23,864 bases of DNA from Sphingobium sp. (GCA_030148625.1 JASBTC010000220.1:1-23864), one strand, 5' to 3'; positions 1-8,958 are shown, numbered from the stretch's first letter. Translations and numbers: made by a program. The notes: generated by a model not told the origin, from the sequence alone.

Positions 1-2057
1 AGCGCCGCGATCAGCGGCGTCACATGGCCGGCGATCGCCAGCGGGATCGCGACCACATTATAGCCGATCGCGAGCACGAAATTCTGGCGCACCACGCGCA
101 TCGTCGCGCGCGCCGCGCGGATCGCGATTGGCACGGGCGCCAGCCCGTCGCCCAGCCACACCGTATCGGCGCCGCTCTGCCCGGCATCGCTGGCCGAGGC
201 CGGCGCCATCGAGACATGGGCGGCGGCGAGCGCCGGCCCGTCGTTCAGCCCGTCGCCCACCATCAGCACCTTGGCGCCGCCGGCGGACAGCCGCGCGAGC
301 GCGTCGAGCTTGTCCTGCGGCAGCATGCCGGTCTGCGCGGTCAGCCCCAGCGCGCGCGCGACCGGCAGCACGGCCGCGGCGCGGTCGCCCGACAGGATCG
401 AGCTCTGGATGCCCAGCGCGGCCAGTTCGGCGGGCAGCGCCTCCGCGCCGGGGCGCAGGCGATCCTCGAACAGGATCGTCACGGGTTCCTCACCCTCGAT
501 CCCGAAGCGGCAGGCCATCGCCTCCCCCGCCTCGTCCGCGCGGCCCAGCACCACCGCCTCGCCTTCGAACAGCCCGCTCAATCCCATGCCCGGCGTCTCG
601 CTGATCGCTTCCACCTGCGCGGCGGGAATGCCCTCGCGCTCGATCGCCTTGCGCAGCGCCTGGCTCAGTGGATGGCGGCTGTTGCGCGCCAGGCCCAGGA
701 TCACGCTTTTCTGCCGCCAGTCCAGCACAGAGAGGTTGACGGGCTCGGGCCGGCCAAGCGTGAGCGTGCCCGTCTTGTCGAACACCGCGCGATCGGCCTC
801 CGCCAGCCGTTCGAGCGCGGACCCGTCCTTTACCAGCACGCCCGCGCGCATCAGCGCGCCGCAGGCGACGATCTGTGAAACCGGCACCGCCAGCCCCAGC
901 GCGCAGGGGCAGGTGATGATAAGCACCGCCACCGCGATCATCAGCGACTGGTGCCAGCCGGCGCCCGCCAGCATCCAGCCCGCGAAGCTGAGCAGTGCGA
1001 GCAGATGGACGGCGGGCGCGTAATAGCGCGCCGCGCGATCGGCGAGGCGGACATAATGCGAGCGCGACTGGGTAGCGTTCTCCATCATCCGCGCGATATC
1101 GGCGATCGCGGTATCCGGGCCGGCGGCGGTGATCCGCACCGTCACCGGCGCGTCGATATTGAGCGTGCCGGCATGGACGGCATCGCCCTCCCCCGCCGCC
1201 CGCGGCGCGCTTTCGCCGGTGAGCAGCGCGATATCGAAGCGGCTCGCGCCCTTTTCGATCACACCGTCGGCCGCCAGCCGCTCGCCCGCTGCGACGATCA
1301 TCCGCATGTTGGGCGCCAGGCTCTGCGCGTCGCGCCAGTCGGTGCCGCCACTCTTGTTGAGCACGAGCGCGCCCGCCGCGCGATGCTTGAGCAGCGCGGT
1401 GACGCCGTCGCGCGCGCGATCGCGCATCACGCTGTCGAGCACGCGGCCGGTCAGCAGGAAGAACAGCAGCATCACCGCGCCGTCGAAATAGGCGTGCGGG
1501 CCGCTGTTGATCGTTTCGAACAGGCTGATCGCGCAGGTCAGCAGCACGCCGATCGCGATCGGCACGTCCATATTGGTGCGCCCGTGCCGAAGAGCGGTCC
1601 AGGCGGACTTGAAGAAGGGCCGCCCCGCATAGGCGACGGTGGGCAGCGCGATCATCGCGGAAAGCCAGTGGAACAGGTCGCGCGTCGCGCCTTGCGCGCC
1701 CGACCAGACCGAGACCGACAACAGCATCACGTTCATCGACGCGAAGCCCGCCACCGCCAGCGCACGCAGCAGGGCCTGGCTTTCGCTGTCGTCCGCCTCC
1801 GCCACGGCGTCGCCCAGCGGCTGCGCCTCGAAACCGAGCGCGCCGATCGCGTCGCCCAGATCGGGAATGGTGAGTTCGGGCAAATGGCTGATCGTTACGC
1901 GCCGCGTGGTGAAATTGACGCGCGCCGCCGCGATCCCGGCGGTTAGCGCCAGCCCGTCCTCCAGCTTGAAGATGCAGCCGGCGCAGTGGATGCCGGGCAC
2001 GGAAAAGACGGTTTCGCTGAGTGGCGCGGCGCCGGCGGGACGAGCGACCACGCTCAT
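1..2057 (-). CDS. ccoI: Copper-translocating P1B-type ATPase CcoI/FixI (C-terminus cut by window edge)
   Basis: This is an inner-membrane P-type ATPase that moves copper for assembly of the cbb3 oxidase CuB site. The reading frame runs from ATG at 2055-2057 to the left edge without a stop, so about 685 codons are visible and the last few residues lie outside. An N-terminal heavy-metal-associated domain carries GIHCAGC near residue 23. In order there follow the LTGES actuator motif, the membrane metal site ITCPCALG, the phosphorylation motif DKTGTLT and the hinge motif GDGLNDGPA. The start overlaps the fixH stop by four bases (ATGA at 2054-2057). CPC together with the position after fixH is diagnostic of CcoI rather than of a general CopA exporter. 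That CcoI supplies copper to CcoN is family knowledge. Confidence 0.95.
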   Translation of the reverse strand, partial: MSVVARPAGAAPLSETVFSVPGIHCAGCIFKLEDGLALTAGIAAARVNFTTRRVTISHLPELTIPDLGDAIGALGFEAQPLGDAVAEADDSESQALLRALAVAGFASMNVMLLSVSVWSGAQGATRDLFHWLSAMIALPTVAYAGRPFFKSAWTALRHGRTNMDVPIAIGVLLTCAISLFETINSGPHAYFDGAVMLLFFLLTGRVLDSVMRDRARDGVTALLKHRAAGALVLNKSGGTDWRDAQSLAPNMRMIVAAGERLAADGVIEKGASRFDIALLTGESAPRAAGEGDAVHAGTLNIDAPVTVRITAAGPDTAIADIARMMENATQSRSHYVRLADRAARYYAPAVHLLALLSFAGWMLAGAGWHQSLMIAVAVLIITCPCALGLAVPVSQIVACGALMRAGVLVKDGSALERLAEADRAVFDKTGTLTLGRPEPVNLSVLDWRQKSVILGLARNSRHPLSQALRKAIEREGIPAAQVEAISETPGMGLSGLFEGEAVVLGRADEAGEAMACRFGIEGEEPVTILFEDRLRPGAEALPAELAALGIQSSILSGDRAAAVLPVARALGLTAQTGMLPQDKLDALARLSAGGAKVLMVGDGLNDGPALAAAHVSMAPASASDAGQSGADTVWLGDGLAPVPIAIRAARATMRVVRQNFVLAIGYNVVAIPLAIAGHVTPLIAA

Positions 2058-2509
2058 TTCAACGTCTCCATCGCATGAAAGTCCCGGCCGTCGCGGCTGA
2101 TCGTGGCGTGCAGCAGCCAGCGCCCGGCGGGCAGCGGCCGGGTGGCGCGTAGCCGCCCGGGCGCCACGGGCACGAAATCGATCGCGATATCGGGCGCGCG
2201 GCCCAATGGATGGCGCGCGGTCGCGGTGGCGTGCGCGCCCGGCGCGTCGATATCGATCACGACATGGCGTTGCCCGTCGAGCGTCATCGCCACGCTCCAG
2301 CCCAGCGCCTTCTGCGCCGCCGCGTCCTTCAGCCAGCCGTTGAACTTCTGGCTGGCGACATAGCTGTTATCGACGACGGTGCCGCCGAAACTGCCGATGG
2401 CGAGGCGCGCCATGGTGATATTGACCGCGACGACCACCGCGAAAAAGGCGATGAGGATCGCGGCCATATGGCGGCCGGTGAAAGGACGGGCCTTGAAGGG
2501 ACGGATCAT
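2054..2509 (-). CDS. fixH: FixH/CcoH cbb3 oxidase assembly protein
   Basis: A 151-residue single-span membrane protein required for maturation or stability of the cbb3 oxidase. The start ATG (2507-2509) overlaps the ccoG stop by four bases, and the stop overlaps the ccoI start by four bases, which fixes both ends. The N-terminus is basic (RPFKARPFTGRH) and is followed by one hydrophobic helix at about residues 15-37. The conserved FixH motif VDNSYVASQKFN comes next, then a periplasmic beta-rich domain. An in-frame extension to 3160 lies wholly within ccoG in another frame and is not used. The name rests on the motif and on its place between ccoG and ccoI. Its exact biochemical role in the family is unsettled. 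Confidence 0.93.
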   Translation of the reverse strand: MIRPFKARPFTGRHMAAILIAFFAVVVAVNITMARLAIGSFGGTVVDNSYVASQKFNGWLKDAAAQKALGWSVAMTLDGQRHVVIDIDAPGAHATATARHPLGRAPDIAIDFVPVAPGRLRATRPLPAGRWLLHATISRDGRDFHAMETLK

Positions 2510-3957
2510 GGCGTGGCCTCCGGACGTTCGAACTGGGCATCGCTGCGGTTGCGCCCGCCTTCGGCGTCGAGCGCGCGGACGGTGAAGCCGAAGGGTTCGC
2601 GCACCGCGCCCGCCATATCCGCCCCAACAAAGACGCGCTGCTTGGCGACGCTGTCCGCCGGTACCTGGATGCGGAGCGTGCGGGCATTTGCCGGGCGCGC
2701 GCCGCCCGTCCACAGCACCGCGCCCGCCAGCCCATCCATGCCGATCTCCACGTCGCGCGGGCGCGCTTCCATGTTGCGGACCTTGACGGTGAAGCTGTTG
2801 CGGATCGTGCCGTCGGCCAGCCGCACATAAAGCGGGTTGCGATCCTGCTGCGCGCTGATGTCGAGCCGGGTACGCGTGCCCAGCGCGAACAGCATCGCCG
2901 CGCCGATCGACATCCAAACCAGCAGATAGGCGATGGTGCGCGGCCGCAGCAGCAACTTGATGACCGGCTTGGCCGGCGCGCCGGCGCGCTCGCGATCGGC
3001 GTCCTCGGTCGATGCATAGTCGATCAGGCCGCGGGGCTTGCCGATCTGTGCCATCACCTTGTCGCACGCATCGATGCACAGGGCGCAGGTGATGCAGCCG
3101 ATCTGCGGCCCTTCGCGGATGTCGATGCCGGTGGGGCAGACGGACACGCACTGCAGGCAATCGATACAGTCGCCGCTTTCGGTCAGCGCCGCCGTCTGCG
3201 TCTTCTTCAGGCCATGGCCGCGCGGTTCGCCGCGCCAGTCCTTATAGGTGACGATCAGCGACTTTTCGTCGAGCATCGCGGTCTGGATGCGCGGCCAGGG
3301 GCACATATAGACGCACACCTGCTCGCGCATGAAGCCGCCCAGGGTGAAGGTGGTCGCGGTCAGCACCGCGATGCTGCCATAGGCGACCGGCGCGGCGTCT
3401 AATGCCAGCAACGCCCTCAGCAGAGTCGGCGCGTCGGCGAAATAGAAGACCCAGGCGCCGCCCGTTGCAACGGCGATCAGCAACCAGATGCTCCACTTGC
3501 CCAGTCGCTTCGCGATCTTGGCCGGCCCCAAGGGCGCCTTGGCGAGCCGGAACTGGGCGTTGCGGTCGCCATCGATGAAGCGTTCGACATGCTGGTAGAG
3601 ATCGGTCCACACGGTTTGCGGACAGGCATAGCCGCACCATGCGCGCCCGACGGCCGAGGTGACGAGGAACAGGCCGATCCCCGCCATCACCAGCAGCCCG
3701 GCGACATAATAGAATTCGTGTGGCCAGATCTCGATCGCGAACATGTAGAAACGGCGATTGGCGAGATCGACCAGCACCGCCTGGTCGGGCGCATAGGGGC
3801 CGCGATCCCAGCGCAGCCAGGGTGTGACGTAATAGATGGTGAGGGTGACCACCATGATCGCCCATTTCAGGCGGCGATAGAAACCGTCGACCGCCTTGGG
3901 ATAGACGGCCTTGCGCTTCTCGTAGAGCGACGGAGTTATGTGCTCAGCGTTCGACAT
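2506..3957 (-). CDS. ccoG: CcoG cbb3 oxidase accessory protein, dicluster ferredoxin type
   Basis: A 483-residue polytopic membrane protein that in this family acts as a cupric reductase for CuB insertion into CcoN. The start is MSNAEHITPSLYEKRK at 3957. The in-frame extension to 4068 lies inside ccoP and has no support. Visible features are about five transmembrane segments, the paired motifs CGYACPQTVWTDLYQH and CVYMCPWPRIQTAM, and two [4Fe-4S] clusters in CIDCLQCVSVCPTG and CITCALCIDACDK, followed by an Ig-like C-terminal domain (IgCcoG type). The gene overlaps the end of ccoP by 14 bases and the start of fixH by four. All cluster cysteines appear present. Confidence 0.95.
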   Translation of the reverse strand: MSNAEHITPSLYEKRKAVYPKAVDGFYRRLKWAIMVVTLTIYYVTPWLRWDRGPYAPDQAVLVDLANRRFYMFAIEIWPHEFYYVAGLLVMAGIGLFLVTSAVGRAWCGYACPQTVWTDLYQHVERFIDGDRNAQFRLAKAPLGPAKIAKRLGKWSIWLLIAVATGGAWVFYFADAPTLLRALLALDAAPVAYGSIAVLTATTFTLGGFMREQVCVYMCPWPRIQTAMLDEKSLIVTYKDWRGEPRGHGLKKTQTAALTESGDCIDCLQCVSVCPTGIDIREGPQIGCITCALCIDACDKVMAQIGKPRGLIDYASTEDADRERAGAPAKPVIKLLLRPRTIAYLLVWMSIGAAMLFALGTRTRLDISAQQDRNPLYVRLADGTIRNSFTVKVRNMEARPRDVEIGMDGLAGAVLWTGGARPANARTLRIQVPADSVAKQRVFVGADMAGAVREPFGFTVRALDAEGGRNRSDAQFERPEATP

Positions 3958-4909
3958 TGGTCGTCGCCGCAGTCGCCGCCGCATCCGCGACGGGGGTCGC
4001 GGGCGCATCGGAGACGGGCAGGGTGCCGAGCGCGGGCAGCGCCTCTCCGCCGCCCAGCGAATGGACATAGGCGGCGAGCATCTTCACCGTCACCGGCCCC
4101 AGCTTCTCGCCCCAGCGCGGCATCACGCCGTAGCGCGCGGTGGTGATGGTCGCCGCGATATCCTCGCGGCTGCCGCCATAGAGCCAGATCGGATCGGTCA
4201 GATTGGGCGCGCCGAACGCGCGCAGCCCCTTGCCGTCCGCGCCGTGGCAGACCGCGCAATTCTCAGCGAACAGCGTCGCCCCCCGGCGCGCTGCCGGGCC
4301 CGGCTTTTCCTGTCCGGAGATCACGCGGACATGGGTGGCGAGATCGTCGACCTGCGCCGGCTTCAATATGCCGTCGCGGCCGAAGGCGGGCATGAGCGAC
4401 ATGCGCGTCTGATCATGATCCGGATTCCGGATGCCATGTTCGATCGTATATTGAAGCGACTTGATGTCGCCGCCCCACAGCCAGTCGTCGTCGTTGAGGT
4501 TGGGATAGCCCTTGGACCCCGCCGCGCCCGAGCCGTGGCACTGGACGCAATGGACCTTGAACGCGGCGCGCCCGCCCTCGACGGCGGCGTGCATCAGCTC
4601 CGGATTGTCGGGTAGCCGATCGATCGGAGTGGCGGCGAGCGCCAGCATGATCGGAGAGCGCTTCTTCGCCTCCGCCGCCATCTCCTTCTCGAAATCGCCG
4701 CGGCTCGACCAGCCGAGCGTGCCGCCGGTCGCACGGTCGATCAGCGGCCAGGCGGGATAGGCGACGGTATAGCCGACCGCGAAGACGATGCTGGCGTAGA
4801 AGGTCCACAGCCACCAGCGGGGCATGGGGGTATCGAGTTCCTCGATCCCGTCCCATTCATGGCCCATCGTCTGGGTGCCGGTAGCTTCGTCGATGCGTTT
4901 TTCAGCCAT
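3944..4909 (-). CDS. ccoP: CcoP, dihaem cytochrome c subunit of cbb3 oxidase
   Basis: A 321-residue subunit that passes electrons from soluble cytochromes to CcoO and CcoN. It has an N-terminal segment matching FixP/CcoP (DTPMPRWWLWTFYASIVFA), a transmembrane helix at about residues 31-55, then two cytochrome c domains with haem sites CVQCH (121-125) and CAVCH (218-222). Candidate distal methionines are in TRMSLMPAFG (about 170-173) and GVMPRWG (263). The C-terminal roughly 30 residues are an Ala/Thr/Pro-rich tail. The start overlaps the ccoQ stop by eight bases and the end overlaps the ccoG start by 14. Length and domain order are normal for CcoP. Confidence 0.96.
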   Translation of the reverse strand: MAEKRIDEATGTQTMGHEWDGIEELDTPMPRWWLWTFYASIVFAVGYTVAYPAWPLIDRATGGTLGWSSRGDFEKEMAAEAKKRSPIMLALAATPIDRLPDNPELMHAAVEGGRAAFKVHCVQCHGSGAAGSKGYPNLNDDDWLWGGDIKSLQYTIEHGIRNPDHDQTRMSLMPAFGRDGILKPAQVDDLATHVRVISGQEKPGPAARRGATLFAENCAVCHGADGKGLRAFGAPNLTDPIWLYGGSREDIAATITTARYGVMPRWGEKLGPVTVKMLAAYVHSLGGGEALPALGTLPVSDAPATPVADAAATAATTNVER

Positions 4910-5063
4910 TGTGACGATCCTCGAAGATCATGTGCGCCGCGTCGCGGTGACGGGCGGAAGCGCCTTTGCGAAAGGTCCAGCCGACAAAGGTGACGAAGAG
5001 CACGCTCATGAAGACGAGGCCCCAACTGTCGGCGAAGTGGCGGAGGGTGTCGTACAGGCTCAT
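4902..5063 (-). CDS. ccoQ: CcoQ, small membrane subunit of cbb3 oxidase
   Basis: A 53-residue protein found by translating the gap between ccoO and ccoP. It begins [15 protein letters not shown], has one hydrophobic segment (about residues 15-30, [13 protein letters not shown]) and ends with a charged tail ([17 protein letters not shown]). The ATG at 5061-5063 overlaps the ccoO TGA (ATGA), and the TGA at 4902-4904 lies eight bases inside ccoP. Size, single-helix layout and location match CcoQ/FixQ, which stabilises the association of CcoP with the CcoNO core in characterised bacteria. No other frame gives a plausible protein here. Confidence 0.92.
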   Translation of the reverse strand: MSLYDTLRHFADSWGLVFMSVLFVTFVGWTFRKGASARHRDAAHMIFEDRHNG

Positions 5064-5794
5064 CGCGCCTGCTCCTGCGGGGCGGCGGCCTCGAAATCGA
5101 CGAGCGTGCCGAGCATCTGGAGATAGGCGACAAGCGCGTCCATCTCGGTCAACTGGCCGGGCTTGCCGTCGAAATCGCGGATCTGCGCCTTGGGATAGCG
5201 ATCCTTGAAGCCTTCGGAGTCGAAATCGGGATCGGCCTGCGCGCGCAGGTCGTCATTGGCCGCCTCGATCGCCTTGTCGGTATAAGGCACGCCGACCCGG
5301 TAGAGCGCGCGCAGATGCTGGCGCATATCGCCCGCCTTCAGCTCGCGCTCCGCCAGGAACGCGTAGGAAGGCATGATCGATTCCGGCACCACCGACTGCG
5401 GATCCTTCAGGTGCTGGACGTGCCATTCGTCGGAATAGCGGCCGCCCACGCGCGCCAGATCGGGGCCGGTGCGCTTCGATCCCCATTGGAAGGGATGATC
5501 GTACATGCTTTCCGCCGCCAGGCTGTAATGGCCGTAACGCTCCACCTCGTCGCGGAACGGACGGATCATCTGGCTGTGGCAGTTGTAGCAGCCCTCGCGC
5601 ATGTATATGTTGCGCCCGGCCTGTTCGAGCGGGGTGTAGGGCCGCACGCCCTCCACCTTCTCGATCGTGCTGTCGATCCAGAAGAGCGGCGCGATCTCGA
5701 CGATGCCGCCGATCGCGACCACCACCAGCGACAGCGCGCCGAGCAGCGTGACGTTGCGTTCGATCTTCGCGTGGCTGAAGAATTTGCTCGCCAT
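5060..5794 (-). CDS. ccoO: CcoO, monohaem cytochrome c subunit of cbb3 oxidase
   Basis: A 244-residue membrane-anchored cytochrome c that hands electrons to the CcoN haem b site. It starts at [14 protein letters not shown] and has one transmembrane helix at about residues 17-37. The haem c motif CYNCH is at residues 69-73 in the conserved FixO context [16 protein letters not shown], and a candidate axial methionine lies in [10 protein letters not shown] (about 141). It begins 11 bases after ccoN and overlaps ccoQ by four bases. Length and motifs are normal for the family. Confidence 0.97.
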   Translation of the reverse strand: MASKFFSHAKIERNVTLLGALSLVVVAIGGIVEIAPLFWIDSTIEKVEGVRPYTPLEQAGRNIYMREGCYNCHSQMIRPFRDEVERYGHYSLAAESMYDHPFQWGSKRTGPDLARVGGRYSDEWHVQHLKDPQSVVPESIMPSYAFLAERELKAGDMRQHLRALYRVGVPYTDKAIEAANDDLRAQADPDFDSEGFKDRYPKAQIRDFDGKPGQLTEMDALVAYLQMLGTLVDFEAAAPQEQAR

Positions 5795-5805
5795 GACTGA
5801 GGTCC

Positions 5806-7473
5806 TTATTCGGCGGGAACGGCGGCGGGGGCCGGCAGCGGACGATCCTTCGCGGGATCATAGGCGGCGTCGCGCATCGGCTTTTCGGCGCGTTGCCGGC
5901 CGGCGATCGTCATCCAGATGTTGAAGGCCATCACCAGCGCGCCGGCCAGGTAGAGCAGGCCGCCCGTCGCGCGGATCACGTACATCGGAAACATCGCGCT
6001 CACGACTTCGGAGAAGGCGTAGACGAGGTAGCCGTCAGCCCCGTATTCGCGCCACATCAGCCCCTGCATGATGCCGGCGACCCACATCGACGCGGCGTAG
6101 AGGACGATGCCCACGGTCGCGAGCCAGAAGTGCCAGTTGACCATGCGCAGCGAATAGAGCCGGCTGCGGCCCCACAGGCGCGGCGCCAGATAATAGAGCG
6201 CGGCGAAGGTGATCATGCCGTTCCAGCCCAGCGCGCCGGAATGGACATGCCCGATCGTCCAGTCGGTATAGTGCGACAGGCTGTTGACCGCCTTGATCGA
6301 CATCAGCGGCCCTTCGAAGGTGCTCATGCCGTAGAAGGCGAGCGCCATCACCATCATGCGGATGATCGGATCGGTGCGGATCTTGTCCCATGCGCCGTTA
6401 AGCGTCATCAGGCCGTTGATCATGCCGCCCCAGCTCGGCATCCACAGCATGATCGAGAAGACCATGCCCAGCGTCTGCGCCCAATCGGGCAGCGCGGTGT
6501 AGTGCAGATGGTGCGGACCCGCCCAGATGTAGAGGAAGATCAGCGACCAGAAGTGGATGATCGACAGGCGGTAGGAATAGACCGGCCGTTCGGCCTGCTT
6601 GGGCACGAAATAATACATCATGGCCAGGAAGCCGGCGGTCAGGAAGAAGCCGACGGCGTTGTGGCCGTACCACCACTGTGTCAGTGCATCCTGGACACCC
6701 GCGAACGCGCTGTAGCTCTTGGAGCCGACGATGCTGACCGGGATCGCCAGATTGTTGACGATATGCAGCATCGCGAGGGTGATGATGAAGGACAGGTAGA
6801 ACCAGTTGGCCACATAGATATGCGGCTCGCGGCGCCGGAGCAGCGTGCCGCCGAAGACGAGCAGGTAGCAGACCCAGACAAGGGTGAGCCACAGATCGAC
6901 ATACCATTCGGGCTCCGCATATTCCTTCGCCTCGGTGACGCCCATGACATAGCCGGTGGCGGCGAGCACGATGAAGAGCTGGTATCCCCAGAAGACGAAG
7001 CGCGCCATCGTCGGGAACGCCAGCCGCGCGCGGCAGGTGCGCTGGACGACATAGAAGCTGGTCGCGATCAGCGCGTTGCCGCCGAACGCGAAGATCACCG
7101 CCGATGTGTGCAGCGGACGCAGCCGGCCGAAGCTGGTATATTCGATCCCCAGGTTGAGCGCGGGGAAAGCGAGCTGGAGCGCGATGTAGAGCCCGGCTAG
7201 GAAACCCGCGAGGCCCCAGAAGACCGTCGCGACCACGCCCCAGCGGATCGGATCGTCGTCATAGACGCCCTCGTCCGCCGGCCCGGGCAGGATGCCGCTG
7301 GCCAAGGCGGCATAGTCCGCCCGCCTGAGGCCTGCCCAGAGCGCGATCATCGCGGCGAGGCCGACGATCACCATATGCACCGAAAATCCGGGGTCGTGCG
7401 ACAGCGCGAACCCCGCGATCGCGAGCAGGACGACAAGCATCCAGCCCCCGCTCTTCATCACCAGATTATCCAT
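5806..7473 (-). CDS. ccoN: CcoN, catalytic subunit I of cbb3-type cytochrome c oxidase
   Basis: A 555-residue haem-copper oxidase subunit that reduces oxygen to water and pumps protons at low oxygen. About twelve to fourteen hydrophobic segments are visible. Candidate ligands are H122 (RPLHTSAV, low-spin haem b), H271 (WWYGHNAVG, CuB), H321-H322 ([14 protein letters not shown], CuB) and H409/H411 ([14 protein letters not shown], high-spin b3 and low-spin b). The start at 7473 is supported by a GAGGGAG ribosome-binding site seven bases upstream. The gap to the upstream regulator gene is 27 bases, so co-transcription is likely. The Pro/Ala-rich C-terminal tail is not conserved in the family. 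Confidence 0.98.
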   Translation of the reverse strand: MDNLVMKSGGWMLVVLLAIAGFALSHDPGFSVHMVIVGLAAMIALWAGLRRADYAALASGILPGPADEGVYDDDPIRWGVVATVFWGLAGFLAGLYIALQLAFPALNLGIEYTSFGRLRPLHTSAVIFAFGGNALIATSFYVVQRTCRARLAFPTMARFVFWGYQLFIVLAATGYVMGVTEAKEYAEPEWYVDLWLTLVWVCYLLVFGGTLLRRREPHIYVANWFYLSFIITLAMLHIVNNLAIPVSIVGSKSYSAFAGVQDALTQWWYGHNAVGFFLTAGFLAMMYYFVPKQAERPVYSYRLSIIHFWSLIFLYIWAGPHHLHYTALPDWAQTLGMVFSIMLWMPSWGGMINGLMTLNGAWDKIRTDPIIRMMVMALAFYGMSTFEGPLMSIKAVNSLSHYTDWTIGHVHSGALGWNGMITFAALYYLAPRLWGRSRLYSLRMVNWHFWLATVGIVLYAASMWVAGIMQGLMWREYGADGYLVYAFSEVVSAMFPMYVIRATGGLLYLAGALVMAFNIWMTIAGRQRAEKPMRDAAYDPAKDRPLPAPAAVPAE

Positions 7474-7500
7474 CGACCGGCTCCCTCTGCGCGGCGTTGT

Positions 7501-8235
7501 TCAATGCGGGCGGTGGCCCGGCTGCTCGCCGGCAATCGCCCGAAGCGTGTCCGCGTCGCGGATCTCGAAACTGTCGCGGGTCGGCAGCGCGATGATGCCG
7601 CTGGCCTTGAGTTTGCCGATCTGGCGGCTCACCGTTTCGATCGTCAGCCCCGCCAGATCTGCCATCTGGCCCCGGCTGAGCGGAAAGCGATGACACATCG
7701 CCTGGTTGTCGCCTGCGAAGTCCGCGATGAGGGCTGCCACCCGTTCCATCGCCGTCCCGCGCCCGATCATCAGCAGCCAGCGGCGGGCGCGATCGAGGTC
7801 GGCGAGGGCGCGATCGAGCATCGCCGCGCTCACCTCGGGATGGCTTCCCGCCATCGTGGCAAAGGCCTCGCGCGGGAATAGGCAAATTTCGACTGGATTG
7901 AGCGCAACCGCCGCGAAGGCGCTGATTCTGTCGTCAATCCGGCCGATAAAGCCTCCCGGCCCGACAATGCCCAGGATTTGTTCGCGCCCATCCGCGGTGG
8001 TGGCGGACAGCTTCACTGCACCGCTCAGGATATTGGCGACGAAAGCGGGCGTCTCTCCCTGCCAGAGGATCGTCTGACCCTTGGCGATCGTGCGGCGCCG
8101 GCCCATCCAATGAAGCGCGCGCCGACTCTCTTCGTCGATCCGTGCGCAGATGCCATCCGTGTCGCGTACGCATGCCTCGCATGTCATTTGCGCCCGAGCG
8201 CCGCGCGTCACGGAAACCTGAAAAGATGCTGTCAT
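7501..8235 (-). CDS. FNR/CRP-family oxygen-responsive transcriptional regulator (FNR/FnrN type)
   Basis: A 244-residue regulator likely to sense oxygen with a [4Fe-4S] cluster. The N-terminal motif CEACVRDTDGIC (C19, C22, C30; C-x2-C-x7-C) and a central cysteine C118 (NPVEICLF) match the four cluster ligands of FNR/FnrN. A cyclic-nucleotide-binding-like fold spans about residues 35-150. The C-terminal helix-turn-helix contains TIETVSRQIGKL, with E200, S203 and R204 as in FNR, which predicts recognition of TTGAT-N4-ATCAA sites. The start ATG 8233-8235 was chosen for family length; an alternative ATG is at 8187. The open frame extends further upstream without resemblance to the family. It lies 27 bases ahead of ccoN on the same strand and probably controls that operon. 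No FNR box was found nearby. Confidence 0.9.
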   Translation of the reverse strand: MTASFQVSVTRGARAQMTCEACVRDTDGICARIDEESRRALHWMGRRRTIAKGQTILWQGETPAFVANILSGAVKLSATTADGREQILGIVGPGGFIGRIDDRISAFAAVALNPVEICLFPREAFATMAGSHPEVSAAMLDRALADLDRARRWLLMIGRGTAMERVAALIADFAGDNQAMCHRFPLSRGQMADLAGLTIETVSRQIGKLKASGIIALPTRDSFEIRDADTLRAIAGEQPGHRPH

Positions 8236-8320
8236 ATCACTGTCGCCAGGGGCTGCTCCGGCGGATCCGGCGTCGCTCCTGCCCCGGCGCCCTGATGATC
8301 TCGGCGCAGTTTTCCAGATA

Positions 8321-8336
8321 TACGGAGTTTCCCGTA
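8321..8336. promoter_or_regulatory. Short inverted repeat in the fnr / channel divergent intergenic region
   Basis: The sequence TACGGAGTTTCCCGTA has perfect 5-base arms (TACGG/CCGTA) around a 6-base spacer. It lies 86 bases upstream of the FNR-type gene start and 167 bases upstream of the divergent channel gene. It does not match an FNR box. It could be an operator for either gene, but this is inference from symmetry and position only. Confidence 0.25.
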
Positions 8337-8502
8337 CTTCTGCGAAAACGGCTCGGGATCGACGATCTCTCGGAACGTAATCGGTAGAAGCCCTAGGTCC
8401 GACCTCGGGCGATTTGTCATATGTGGAACGGCGATCGGGCGCCGGCAGTTCGCGATTAAGTCTGTGCCCGCTGCAACTTGGGTATCTGCACAGAGGTTTG
8501 CT

Positions 8503-8958
8503 ATGACGCTCACCACGCAACTCGCGATGGCATCATTGGTCGTTGCTGCAACGGTTCTGCTCCATCTCGCAGGCCTGGCAGCGCTTTTGGCAATCTTACG
8601 TCGTCACCGGCACGTTCCGGACCGTATGCTGGCGGCAATGCTGAACACTGCCGCAATCCTGTTCGGAGCGTTCGGGCTTTTCGGCCTCCATTCGCTGGAG
8701 ATCTGGGCCTGGGCCGGGGTGTACCGATGGCTCGATGTATTGCCCGATCTGGAGCAGGCGCTATATTTCTCGACGTCGACCTATGTCACGATCGGCTATG
8801 GGGATGTCGTCCTTCCGCACGGAAGTCGGATCCTTGGTGCGATCGAGGGCGCAAGCGGCATCATATTGATCGGCTGGTCGACGGCCTTTTTCTTTTCGGT
8901 TGTGGATCGGCTCAAGCTACTCGAACGTGGGCTTGCGGCGGGGCAGCCGGAAATGTGA
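8503..8958 (+). CDS. Small potassium-channel-like membrane protein (Ion_trans_2 pore)
   Basis: A 151-residue membrane protein with a potassium-channel pore. Hydrophobic segments lie at about residues 5-30, 44-63 and 110-133. The pore loop is between the second and third and holds the selectivity filter TIGYGD at residues 96-101, close to the canonical TVGYGD. The chosen ATG (8503) is preceded by AGAGG with a six-base spacer; an in-frame GTG at 8464 is less likely. No cytoplasmic RCK or cyclic-nucleotide domain follows, as the protein ends about 18 residues after the last helix. It is divergent from the FNR-type regulator. K+ conduction is inferred from the filter. Gating and physiological role are unknown. 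Confidence 0.8.
   Translation: MTLTTQLAMASLVVAATVLLHLAGLAALLAILRRHRHVPDRMLAAMLNTAAILFGAFGLFGLHSLEIWAWAGVYRWLDVLPDLEQALYFSTSTYVTIGYGDVVLPHGSRILGAIEGASGIILIGWSTAFFFSVVDRLKLLERGLAAGQPEM

Noticed and set aside
24..878. Long plus-strand frame opposite ccoI
   Set aside because: It is the antisense of the ccoI ATPase frame, with His/Arg/Ala-rich composition typical of shadow frames in GC-rich DNA.
951..1946. 331-codon plus-strand frame opposite ccoI
   Set aside because: It has no domain and is wholly antisense to clear CcoI motifs, so it is a GC-driven shadow frame.
5893..7200. 435-codon plus-strand frame opposite ccoN
   Set aside because: Antisense to conserved haem-copper oxidase sequence, with Arg/His/Asp-rich low-complexity product.
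8236..8502. Search for FNR boxes upstream of the FNR-type gene and channel gene
   Set aside because: No TTGAT-N4-ATCAA-like sequence was found on reading both strands.
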